NCBI GenBank assembly: GCA_035652535.1 | Contig: DASRDP010000163.1 | Span: 1-36,255 of the forward strand | Length of the DNA stretch: 36,255 nt | Source: Chloroflexota bacterium | GTDB taxonomy: Bacteria; Chloroflexota; UBA6077; SHYK01 | Reading direction: 5' to 3' | Shown here: positions 15,686 to 23,226 of the stretch, piece by piece | Layout of the letters: each line of letters begins with the position of its first letter | Position numbering within the stretch: position 1 is the first letter of the stretch | The notes under the pieces: model-generated | Seen by the model: only the letters and a program-made list of their open reading frames with translations | Told to the model about the DNA's origin: nothing | Databases searched by the model: none | Program-made: the position numbers and the translations under genes

Positions 15686-17146
15686 ATGGCTGTTGCACAA
15701 GCGGTGAAGACGTATCAGAACTACATCGGCGGAGAGTGGCGAGCCGCGACCAATGGCGCCACCCTCGAGGTCCACGACCCGGGCAATGGCGAGCTGGTCT
15801 ATCGCGCGCCCAACTCACCGGTCGAGGACGCGCGCACGGCCGTCGCCGCGGCGAAGCACGCGATGGAGACGACGGACTGGGGTGAGAACCCGCGCAAGCG
15901 CGCCACAGCCCTCTACAAGCTCGCGCAGGCGCTCAAATCGAGCATCGACTGGCTGGCGCCGCTCCTGACCAGGGAGGGTGGGAAGCCCCTTTCGGTCTCG
16001 CGAGCGGAGGTGACGCGCGGGGCGGACGCCATCGAGTACTACGCCGGCTTGGCGCGCAACGTCTACGGCCGCTCGACGATGCTGGAGCCGGACTCGCTGG
16101 CGATCCTGATCCGCGAGCCCATCGGTGTGGTGTCCATCGTCGTGCCGTGGAACATGGCCCTGTCGCTCTTGACCCGCTCCCTAGCGCCTGCGCTCGCCGC
16201 GGGAAACGCGGTGGTGATCAAGCCCTCCAGCGTGACCCCGGGCGCCACGGCCGAGTTCATCCAGATGATCGACGCGATCCCGGAATTCCCCAAGGGGATC
16301 GTGAATTTCGTGGTGGGTCCGGGCAGCACCACCGGCGCCGAGCTGGTGCGCCACCCCGACGTCGACATGGTCGCCTTCACCGGTGATACGAGCACCGGCA
16401 AGGAGATCATGAAGATGGCGGCGGACACGCTGAAAAAGGTAGGACTGGAGCTGGGTGGGAAGAGCCCCAACATCGTGTTCGAGGACGCCAACTTCGACCG
16501 AGCCGTGCGCGGAGCGCTAAACGGCGCCTCGATGTTCCACGCGGGCCAGGTGTGCGTCGCGGGCTCGCGCGTGCTCGTGCAGGAGTCGATCCACGACCGC
16601 TTCGTCGAGAAGCTCGCCGAAATGGCGAACCGCCTGCGGGTCGGCTACGGCCTCGACGAGGGCGTCCAGGCCGGACCGGTCATCTCCGAGGGCCAGCTCA
16701 ACCGCGTGTTGGGCTACGTCGAGACGGGGAAGCAGGAGGCCGAGCTGGTGACCGGGGGGAAGCGGCTAACGGAGGGGAAGCTGGCCCAGGGGTACTTCGT
16801 GGCCCCCACCATCTTCGACCACGTCCCGACCAACGCCACCATCGCTCAGGAGGAGATCTTCGGCCCGGTCCTGACCGTGCACACCTTCAAGGATGAGGCG
16901 GAAGCGGCCGAGATCGCCAACGCCACCGTGTACGGACTCGCGGGCGCCGTATGGACGAACGACATGTCAAAGGCGCTCCGCATCGCGAAGAAGGTGAAGA
17001 GCGGCATGGTGTGGGTGAACACCTTCGGGAAGCTCTTCCCCGCCGGCGAGATGGGCGGTTACAAGCAGAGCGGAATCGGGCGCCAGTACGGGCTCGAGGG
17101 GCTTTGGGAATATACCGAGATGAAGCACATCAACGTGCAGCTCTAA
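15686..17146 (+). CDS. NAD(P)-dependent aldehyde dehydrogenase
   Basis: 486 residues, full length for the family. Catalytic residues are in place: Asn156 (VPWNMAL), the general base Glu255 (LELGGKSPNIV) and the nucleophile Cys290 (HAGQVCVAGSR), spaced as usual. The nucleotide-binding GDTSTGKEI and the C-terminal KQSGIGRQYGLEGLWEY are typical. It oxidises an aldehyde to the acid, which the CoA ligase just upstream could then activate. The last seven residues, KHINVQL, lie in a 22-base stretch that is repeated exactly at 30300-30321. About 260 bases without a gene follow, with no clear terminator. Confidence 0.94.
   Translation: MAVAQAVKTYQNYIGGEWRAATNGATLEVHDPGNGELVYRAPNSPVEDARTAVAAAKHAMETTDWGENPRKRATALYKLAQALKSSIDWLAPLLTREGGKPLSVSRAEVTRGADAIEYYAGLARNVYGRSTMLEPDSLAILIREPIGVVSIVVPWNMALSLLTRSLAPALAAGNAVVIKPSSVTPGATAEFIQMIDAIPEFPKGIVNFVVGPGSTTGAELVRHPDVDMVAFTGDTSTGKEIMKMAADTLKKVGLELGGKSPNIVFEDANFDRAVRGALNGASMFHAGQVCVAGSRVLVQESIHDRFVEKLAEMANRLRVGYGLDEGVQAGPVISEGQLNRVLGYVETGKQEAELVTGGKRLTEGKLAQGYFVAPTIFDHVPTNATIAQEEIFGPVLTVHTFKDEAEAAEIANATVYGLAGAVWTNDMSKALRIAKKVKSGMVWVNTFGKLFPAGEMGGYKQSGIGRQYGLEGLWEYTEMKHINVQL
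17121..17142 (+). repeat. 22-base exact repeat, copy 1 (aldehyde dehydrogenase 3' end)
   Basis: The last bases of the aldehyde dehydrogenase gene, coding for KHINVQ and part of the final Leu, recur without mismatch at 30300-30321. The second copy lies at the 3' end of the receiver-domain gene, where a plus-strand frame also reads KHINVQL. Confidence 0.8.
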
Positions 17147-17408
17147 CAAAGACGAAACTGCCGCCATGTAGGCACTCGTTACTCGTGAGACTCTCGATCA
17201 TTGACTCCCTTTCGCTGAGGAGCTTCAAGTCACCCGCCCTGATCTGCACTGGTGCGATCAGTAAGATGCGTACGCACAACGTCCCAAGGGCGACGAACGC
17301 GACTCCCCGGTTGGTGCGTCATCATGCGGGCGGATCGGTTCTCTCGGTGTCCCGTTCGGATGGCGCGACTTTCCCGGCCTCCCGATCGGCACATCGCAGC
17401 CGGTAGCC

Positions 17409-18611
17409 TTATGGGATGCTGATCAAGCCGACGGGGCGCGTTCCGAGACGCTCGCCGCCGTTCGCAGTCACTCGCACGCTGTCGCCGAAGCGGCCCCAGA
17501 GATCCTTGCCATCGCGAATGATGCCTGGCTTGATGTCCATGACCATGTTTGTCTTGAGCTCCTGGCGGAGCAGGGCCGGATCAGGCTGGGTGAGCAGGGG
17601 CCAGTCCTCGCCCAGGCCGCGCCCGTGGGCGATGAGCCTCGCCTCGTAGGTCATTCCTTTCGCGGAAGCAGCGCACGCGTTGGCGACATCGCCCAAGGTG
17701 TTCCCTGACCTCATAGCCGGAAGCGCCGCAGCGAACGCGTCCGCCTGCGCCCTCGCCATGTCTCGGATAAGCTGGGGGACCGTGCCGATGGTAAACGTCT
17801 GGTCCATCTGCGACAGGTAGCCTTGCCACTTCCCCTCGATCTGGCAGTACACGATGTCGCCCTCTTCGATGACGCGCGTCGGCGTTGCCTGGGTCAGGCG
17901 CGTGTAGGGCATACCCGCGCGGCTCGCGTGCCAGGCCAACATGAATGGCACTTCGCCGCCGTCCTCGATCTCGGCGGCCACCATGCGCGCGTAGACTACG
18001 CGGTCTTTCACCCCAGCGCGCGCCACCTCCGAGAAAGCGCGAACCGCGGCCTCCGCGATCCGGACCGCCTTGCGCACGAAGGCAATCTCCTCGTCGCTCA
18101 TGACCGAGCGCACGCGGTACATGAGAGGAGTCGCGTTCACAATCTCCGCCCGGGGAAAGGCCGCCCGGATCTTCGCGATGACGGCCGCCCCGACGATGCC
18201 ATCGGGGGCGCGAATCAGCCCGGCCAGCCCAGCGATGCCGATTCGCTTTCCATCCGCTCCAAGCTCTCCGAGCCGATCAACGATCCCGTCCACCTCGTGT
18301 CGCGCGTACTCTCGGACATCCGCCACCCACCCGGGCTTGGCTCGCGCGATGAGTGTCACCTCGCCCTGTAACGGCAGGATCGCATGCGGATCAATGTCGT
18401 TGCCCCCGTGCTGTGTGATGTAGCGGGCATCGGCGGTATGATGGCCGTAGCGACCGGTGTTACCGGTTGCCACAAGGATGTCGATGGCCTCGGCCCGCAT
18501 CTCATCCCGAATCGCCTTCCAGCGGCGGTCGCGCTCCGCGAGGGAGAAGGTCAGCGGCGCATCAGGGCTGGAATCATCAATCGCTCCGCTCACCGGGCGT
18601 TGGCCCGGCAC
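17409..18611 (-). CDS. M24 (aminopeptidase P / creatinase) fold protein with degraded metal site
   Basis: 400 residues with a GTG start. An N-terminal creatinase-like domain (about 20-160) is followed by a pita-bread domain. The family's five metal ligands (Asp, Asp, His, Glu, Glu) are mostly gone. The first Asp is Glu259 (VYCQIEGKW). The SD of GYxSDxTRT is Ser-Gln (GYLSQMDQTF). His329 is kept (IAHGRGLGED). The EPG glutamate is Lys361 (DIKPGI). The last Glu is Gly (RFGDSVRVT). Creatinase also lacks metal, so this is probably a hydrolase or lyase of the metal-free kind, or uses a different metal scheme. It is the last gene of the VOC-Rieske run and overlaps the three-domain VOC gene by 22 bases, so it is probably part of that pathway. 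Confidence 0.82.
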   Translation of the reverse strand: MPGQRPVSGAIDDSSPDAPLTFSLAERDRRWKAIRDEMRAEAIDILVATGNTGRYGHHTADARYITQHGGNDIDPHAILPLQGEVTLIARAKPGWVADVREYARHEVDGIVDRLGELGADGKRIGIAGLAGLIRAPDGIVGAAVIAKIRAAFPRAEIVNATPLMYRVRSVMSDEEIAFVRKAVRIAEAAVRAFSEVARAGVKDRVVYARMVAAEIEDGGEVPFMLAWHASRAGMPYTRLTQATPTRVIEEGDIVYCQIEGKWQGYLSQMDQTFTIGTVPQLIRDMARAQADAFAAALPAMRSGNTLGDVANACAASAKGMTYEARLIAHGRGLGEDWPLLTQPDPALLRQELKTNMVMDIKPGIIRDGKDLWGRFGDSVRVTANGGERLGTRPVGLISIP

Positions 18612-19936
18612 ACAAGCTGCAGGAAGTTCCCCGCCGGGTCACGTACGTAGACGTCATCCCCCTCCCGCGTGCACGCGAGCCCAATGCCCACAAGAGCGGT
18701 GACTGCATCTCCGGCGGCCACTCGCGCCTGGAAAATCAACCGGGGCGTCCCCTCGGCCTGATCTTCGGGGGGCTCCTGGCGATGCTCCTTCGCCAACACC
18801 ATGTCGAGCATGGTCGAGCCGTACCGAACGAAGAGCTGCTGGTTGGGACCGGGCTTGCCGCCCTTCCGCTCTGTGTAGCGCTTTTCCGTCAACCGGGTCC
18901 ACGGGGCACACGGATCGCCGTCGGCCGCCCGCTTCGCTTCGAGGATGTCCTCCACGGCGCGGCCAAAGCAATGATCAACTGTCCCACCCAGGATGCGCGT
19001 GTAGAAGAACTCCATCGGGTCCATGTCGAACACTTCAATCGCACCGTGGTCCAGCAATACCCCGCCGGGTTCGCCGCTCACGAGCTGCACCTGGTTGCCG
19101 CTTGGGTCGACGACGTATGCCGTGGCCTGTTTCTCTGCCGGATGATCCTCGCGCCACCAGCTCACCCTGTGGCCTCCTTGCTCAAGCTCCGCCACCAGCG
19201 CAGGCAGGCGATCCGGTCCGACGCGGTACGCGACGTGGTGCCCGCTGCCGGGGAGCGTTCGGGGTTCGGTGCACGCGACGAAGTAGACGCTCTGCAATCC
19301 GTGGTGGTACGCAAGTCGGTCAGCGGCCGCTTCCCACTCACCTTCGCCGTCGCCGAATATCCTCGCGTAGAACGCACGGGTCGCGGCAAGATCTCTCACC
19401 TCTACTACCGCACCAGCAAGAAGATCGAGGGGCACCAGGCCTTCGACCGGCGGCTCCGGCCGAAACACTGTGGCTCGCGCGGGGAGCCGCACCGGCCGGT
19501 ATTGCTCTAACTCGTCCCGTCTCCAGCAGATCTCCTGGAAGTTCCCACCCGGGTCCTGGAAGTAAATGGATTCCCCGAGCGGCCCGTCTGGCGGATGGAC
19601 GACCGGCCCCTCGAATGGAATCCCGTTTCTCCGGAGATGCTCGATGACCTCGGCGAATCGGCTTCGGGAGACGGCGAACGCCGACCGGAAATTGTTGATG
19701 CCCCGCTGCAGGTCCGCAGGCGGCGAAGGAATCACGTCGAACGGCAGCATTGGGGTAAACATGTAGTCGGCGACCGTCATGACCGTGTGGAGCGAGCGGC
19801 CGCGAGGCGCGTTGTCCGTGTCAAAGTGGTTTCGGTTCACGAGCCGCGCGCCCAGCGCTCGCCCGTAGAACTCCTCGCTTTCCATGAGGCTCAATGCCAC
19901 GGGCCCGGTGTGGGTCAGTCCCTCGACTTCGGCCAT
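18590..19936 (-). CDS. Three-domain VOC (glyoxalase/extradiol dioxygenase fold) protein
   Basis: 448 residues; AGGAGG lies 8 bases before the ATG. Three VOC-type units follow each other at about residues 5-140, 170-290 and 295-445; each ends with a DPxGNxxQ or DPxGNxxE strand. Domain 1 closely resembles the one-domain protein at 21822-22298; domains 2-3 resemble the two-domain protein at 20845-21801 (shared WWREDHP, CAPWTRL, PNQQ and HRQEPPE blocks). Domain 1 keeps His9 and Glu135 but has Ser85 where the one-domain protein has His85, so one putative metal ligand is missing. VOC proteins bind divalent metal and act as dioxygenases, isomerases or lyases, or bind ligands. The gene starts 30 bases after the VOC-Rieske gene and overlaps the M24 gene. 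Confidence 0.88.
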   Translation of the reverse strand: MAEVEGLTHTGPVALSLMESEEFYGRALGARLVNRNHFDTDNAPRGRSLHTVMTVADYMFTPMLPFDVIPSPPADLQRGINNFRSAFAVSRSRFAEVIEHLRRNGIPFEGPVVHPPDGPLGESIYFQDPGGNFQEICWRRDELEQYRPVRLPARATVFRPEPPVEGLVPLDLLAGAVVEVRDLAATRAFYARIFGDGEGEWEAAADRLAYHHGLQSVYFVACTEPRTLPGSGHHVAYRVGPDRLPALVAELEQGGHRVSWWREDHPAEKQATAYVVDPSGNQVQLVSGEPGGVLLDHGAIEVFDMDPMEFFYTRILGGTVDHCFGRAVEDILEAKRAADGDPCAPWTRLTEKRYTERKGGKPGPNQQLFVRYGSTMLDMVLAKEHRQEPPEDQAEGTPRLIFQARVAAGDAVTALVGIGLACTREGDDVYVRDPAGNFLQLVCRANAR

Positions 19937-19966
19937 GATCGATCCCTCCTTGGATCCAGAACGTGT

Positions 19967-20827
19967 TTAGGGCGCTGGGCTCGCCTGTGCCGGCTCGTAC
20001 GTCGCACGGTCGATGACCCGGTCCGTGTCGACGAGCACGTGCCCGTCCGCACTAAAGCTAATAGGGTTGAGCCGGAGCGCGGGAAGATTGCGGAAGCGCC
20101 CACTCCAGCGTGTAAGAACGGTCGGCGCCCCGCACCGGTCGTAAGTCGCATGGTGGAAGGGGCAATAGAAGTGCCAGTGCTCCTGTCGCCAGATGACCCG
20201 TCCGTTGAAGTGACGGCACCAGCGGGAGAGTGCGAGGAAGCCCTCAGGCACGCGAACGAGAAAGAACTCACCGTCCTTGAACAGCTTCACGTCGCCCACC
20301 TGATAGCTGTCCACCGGGCCGCAGTCGACCACGCCGACTCCTGGGAAGATCACCTCCGTCGCCTGTACGGGGTCGAGCGTCTCAATCTGGACGTGGTGCC
20401 CGTCAGGATCGTAGAGCTCGATCGAGTAGTCGCCGCGCGTGATCTCGCGGTCGCAGAGCATCTCGATCCCCAGATCACGAAGTCGGTCCATCGCTCGCCG
20501 CATCTGGCTCGGCGTGAGGATGAACCCGTGGTGGAGCCCCACGCTCCCCGGTCGCGGGACAACTACGCTCTCCCGCTCAACGAGGATCAGGAGCTGCCCC
20601 GTGTTCATGCGCAGGACCGAGTGGGGCCGCTCCTCGTTTGTCAAGTTGCGGCCCAACACGTCCAGGCCAATGATGTCGCGGTACCAGGCTTCGCTCCGAT
20701 CGAGATCGCTCGTCTCCAGCACGAGGTGGCTGAATCGCTCGACGACATCCCCGGGCTGGAAAGCTTTGCCGAAGAACTCCGGCGGCTCATCCGATTCGGT
20801 TGGGACTGTCTCGATCCTATATGGCAC
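19967..20827 (-). CDS. VOC-Rieske fusion protein, copy 2
   Basis: 286 residues, GTG start with AGGAGG 4 bases before it. Residues about 30-155 form a VOC domain with a putative His-His-Glu metal triad: His34 (RFSHLVL), His99 or His100 (GLHHGFIL) and Glu149 (HHVQIET). Residues about 168-270 form a Rieske [2Fe-2S] domain: Cys204-x-His206, 15 residues, Cys222-x2-His225 (WCRH and YCPFHH), ending in FSADGHVLV. The Rieske box normally ends CPxHG; here Gly is His. An oxygenase-like metal centre and an electron-transfer cluster on one chain suggest a self-reduced iron dioxygenase or an enzyme whose iron is kept ferrous by the cluster. Copy 1 lies at 22328-23197. No ferredoxin reductase is near. Domain calls strong, function inferred. 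Confidence 0.87.
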   Translation of the reverse strand: MPYRIETVPTESDEPPEFFGKAFQPGDVVERFSHLVLETSDLDRSEAWYRDIIGLDVLGRNLTNEERPHSVLRMNTGQLLILVERESVVVPRPGSVGLHHGFILTPSQMRRAMDRLRDLGIEMLCDREITRGDYSIELYDPDGHHVQIETLDPVQATEVIFPGVGVVDCGPVDSYQVGDVKLFKDGEFFLVRVPEGFLALSRWCRHFNGRVIWRQEHWHFYCPFHHATYDRCGAPTVLTRWSGRFRNLPALRLNPISFSADGHVLVDTDRVIDRATYEPAQASPAP

Positions 20828-20844
20828 GGACCCTCCTGTGATCG

Positions 20845-21801
20845 CTAAGATCGGCCGCTCGCCCGATGCTCCATGGTGTCGGCGCCGTCGACCTGTACAA
20901 AGTTCCCCGCGGGGTCGCGGAGGTAGACGACCGGCCCATCAACCCGGAACGTGAGGGGCAGACGATCCTCCGGCGTAAGCGGAAAGGGGGTCGAGGAAAG
21001 CCGTGCGCCGATAGTCGCGACGGGGAGCCGGCTACAGAAGACGATCCGCGGTGTCCCCTGCGCCTGCTCCTCCGGCGGCTCCTGCCGGTGCTTCCCAGCG
21101 AGAACAACGGCCAGGCGTGTCTCGCCGAATCGAAAGAACACCTGCTGATTGGGATGGGGCACACGCGACTTATGCCGTAGATCTGTCGACAGGCCGGCGC
21201 CCGGCCAGAGTCGCGTCCACGGCGCGCACGGGTCCCCGCCGCCCTCCCAGGCTAGCGCCTCCTGGTAATCGCGGGCTCGACGGCCATGGTAATAGTCGAC
21301 CTGCCCGCCCAGCACCTTGCCGTAGAACACTTCAGCGCTCTCCAGATCGTGCACCTCGACGCCGACATGGTCGAGGAATCCGAACTGATCCAGATCCGCA
21401 GCTGCGGACTCAACGAGCTGGACGCGGTTGCCGTCCGGGTCGAGCAGATACGCCGAGACCTGGCGCTCTGAAGGATGATCCTCGCGCCACCAGTCGACCA
21501 CGTAGCCGAGTCCAAGCAATTCCCCGATGATTCCCCTCAGCGATTCCGCAGGGACCCGATAGGCCTGGTGGCGTCCCGTCTCCTCGGTGCCTCGCGGGTG
21601 CTGTCGCTGACGGAACCGCAGGGATTGGCCGACGGACCGAAAATTCAGCGTGTCTCGCTCTCGCCCCCATTCGCCGGCGGCGTGCCGGAGGATCGGTTCG
21701 TAGAACGCCCGCGCGGCGGCAAGGTCCTCCGCGTCGGAAACGACGCCGATGATTTCGCTCGCCTCGACGAGCGAACGGAACTGAACTTCCGATCGAGCCA
21801 T
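20845..21801 (-). CDS. Two-domain VOC protein
   Basis: 318 residues from the ATG at 21801. A TTG eight codons upstream (21825) overlaps the stop of the preceding gene and is an alternative start by translational coupling. Two VOC units follow (about 10-130 and 138-305), with DPDGNRVQLVE and DPAGNFVQVDG closing strands. By eye it aligns along its length with residues 160-448 of the three-domain protein at 18590-19936 (WWREDHP, CAPWTRL, PNQQVFFRFG, HRQEPPEEQAQGTPR). It is followed after 17 bases by the second VOC-Rieske gene. With the one-domain protein before it, it makes up the unfused form of the three-domain protein. A binding or catalytic role in the same step is inferred. Confidence 0.86.
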   Translation of the reverse strand: MARSEVQFRSLVEASEIIGVVSDAEDLAAARAFYEPILRHAAGEWGRERDTLNFRSVGQSLRFRQRQHPRGTEETGRHQAYRVPAESLRGIIGELLGLGYVVDWWREDHPSERQVSAYLLDPDGNRVQLVESAAADLDQFGFLDHVGVEVHDLESAEVFYGKVLGGQVDYYHGRRARDYQEALAWEGGGDPCAPWTRLWPGAGLSTDLRHKSRVPHPNQQVFFRFGETRLAVVLAGKHRQEPPEEQAQGTPRIVFCSRLPVATIGARLSSTPFPLTPEDRLPLTFRVDGPVVYLRDPAGNFVQVDGADTMEHRASGRS

Positions 21802-21821
21802 CTCTGTCTGGCGTGCAGCAG

Positions 21822-22298
21822 TCAATGCTCCGCCAGCTTACCGGTCGTGATCACCGGGTGGAAGGGACGGTCCCGGTCCCGCCTCCAGCAGATCTCGAGG
21901 AAGTTTCCAGCTGGATCGCGCAGGTAGATCGATTGCCCGAGTGGACCTGACTCGGGATGGGTCACTGGCCCGTCGAACGACACGCCCCTCGTCCCGAGCT
22001 CTTTCAACACTTCTTCGAACCGCACCCGTGAGACCCAGAATGCGTGGCGCAGCGGGTTCGCGCCCCTGCGCTCGTCGGAGCTCGGCTGCGGCAGCAGGTT
22101 CTTCGGCACCATCAAGGCCAGCAGATAATCCGCCAGTGCCACGACGGTATTGAGCGACCGACCCCGCACGACCTTGTCGACGTGGAAGCCGCTCCGATTG
22201 CTGAATGTGGCGCCCAGGCGTTCGACGTAGAACTCCTCCGACTCCGGGAGATCGAGGGCGCAAATGCCGCTGTGGGTGATTCCTTCGACTGCCGCCAT
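21822..22298 (-). CDS. One-domain VOC protein with intact putative metal triad
   Basis: 158 residues; GAGGAG lies 6 bases before the ATG. A single VOC unit, with His9 (GITHSGI), His85 (LRHAFWV) and Glu135 (GNFLEICW) in the places of the family's metal ligands. It is the counterpart of domain 1 of the three-domain protein (shared GRSL, LADY, GPLGxSIY and EICWRRD), but that domain has Ser at position 85. If both forms dimerise with the two-domain partner, this copy would be the metal-active version. It sits between the first VOC-Rieske gene (29 bases upstream) and the two-domain VOC gene. Confidence 0.86.
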   Translation of the reverse strand: MAAVEGITHSGICALDLPESEEFYVERLGATFSNRSGFHVDKVVRGRSLNTVVALADYLLALMVPKNLLPQPSSDERRGANPLRHAFWVSRVRFEEVLKELGTRGVSFDGPVTHPESGPLGQSIYLRDPAGNFLEICWRRDRDRPFHPVITTGKLAEH

Positions 22299-22327
22299 GG
22301 CAATCTCCTCAAACTGGATCTGGGCGC

Positions 22328-23197
22328 TCAGGATGCGCTCACTGGCGGTGACGCGATGCTCGCGAGCTGCTCTGGCGCGAACGCGGCACGCTCGACGACC
22401 TCGTCAGTATTCACCAACACGTGGCCGTCCGCGCTAAAGCTCACGGGGTGAAGGCGCAGGGCCTTGAGATCCGGGAAGCGATTCGACGAGCAGGTCGGAT
22501 TCCCGCGCCGGTCGTAGGTCGCCGTGTGCATCGCGCACCAAAACCGCCAGTGCTCCTTCTGGTATACGAGGAGGCCATTCAGGTGGCTGCACCAGCGGGT
22601 GAGCGCCAGAAACCCGTCATCGATCCGTACCAAGAAAAAGTTGGCATCTCGGAAGAGCTTGACCTCGCCACTCTCATAGGAGTCCGCGGGACCGCAATCG
22701 ATCGTGCCCTTATTCGGCAGCAGGACCTCATGCGACTGAATCTCGTCCATCGTCTCGATCTGGTAGTGGTGTCCGTCCGGGTCATACACGTCGATGCTGT
22801 ACTGACCCCGGGCGATGAACTCCTCACGCTGGGCCACCACGTCGATTCCGGCTGCCCGCAGCCGATTGACCGCCTGACGATACTGGTTCTGGGTGAGGGC
22901 AAAGCCGTGGTGAACGCCCTGGGCGTTCTGGCGCACGGTATCGATCTCGTCGTACTGGACGAGAATGATGAGCTGCCCAGTGTTCATTTGCAGGACGGCA
23001 TGTGGCTGCGGCTCCGCGGTCAACCCGCGTCCCAAGAAGTCCAACCCGATCACATCACGGTACCAGGCCTCGCTCCGATCGAGATCGGTCACGGCGACGA
23101 CGAGGTGGCTGAAGTGCTCCACGACCGCGTCCGGCTCGGGCTCGCAGCCATAGAAGATCGGAAGCTCATCCGATGGATTCGGCAACTCCTCTTTCAT
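22328..23197 (-). CDS. VOC-Rieske fusion protein, copy 1
   Basis: 289 residues; ATG chosen for the GGAG five bases upstream and alignment with copy 2, since a much longer in-frame extension overlaps the binding-protein gene. The VOC domain (about 27-155) carries His31 (HFSHLVV), His96/97 (GVHHGFAL) and Glu148 (HHYQIET). The Rieske domain (about 167-270) has Cys203-x-His205 and Cys221-x2-His224 with 15 residues between (WCSH, WCAMH), and the closing FSADGHVLV. By eye, about half of all residues equal those of copy 2 (19967-20827), so the two arose by duplication. It is the first gene after the substrate-binding lipoprotein gene. The substrate is unknown; an aromatic diol or a related ring would suit the fold. 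Confidence 0.87.
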   Translation of the reverse strand: MKEELPNPSDELPIFYGCEPEPDAVVEHFSHLVVAVTDLDRSEAWYRDVIGLDFLGRGLTAEPQPHAVLQMNTGQLIILVQYDEIDTVRQNAQGVHHGFALTQNQYRQAVNRLRAAGIDVVAQREEFIARGQYSIDVYDPDGHHYQIETMDEIQSHEVLLPNKGTIDCGPADSYESGEVKLFRDANFFLVRIDDGFLALTRWCSHLNGLLVYQKEHWRFWCAMHTATYDRRGNPTCSSNRFPDLKALRLHPVSFSADGHVLVNTDEVVERAAFAPEQLASIASPPVSAS

Positions 23198-23226
23198 TCC
23201 AGCTCCGTTCACAGCTCCATTTAGAG

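Noticed and set aside
13943-15775. 610-codon open frame on the minus strand
   Set aside because: It is the antisense shadow of the CoA ligase gene in a GC-rich genome; the plus strand has full ligase motifs and the minus frame has none.
17147-17408. Possible small gene or RNA after the aldehyde dehydrogenase
   Set aside because: I found no ribosome site, no stable hairpin with a T run and no conserved RNA pattern.
17409-18611. Plain annotation as Xaa-Pro aminopeptidase
   Set aside because: Four of five metal ligands are replaced, so the peptidase label is not supported although the fold is M24.
18467-20848. Long plus-strand frames opposite the VOC genes
   Set aside because: They are antisense to genes with clear VOC and Rieske motifs and show no family of their own.
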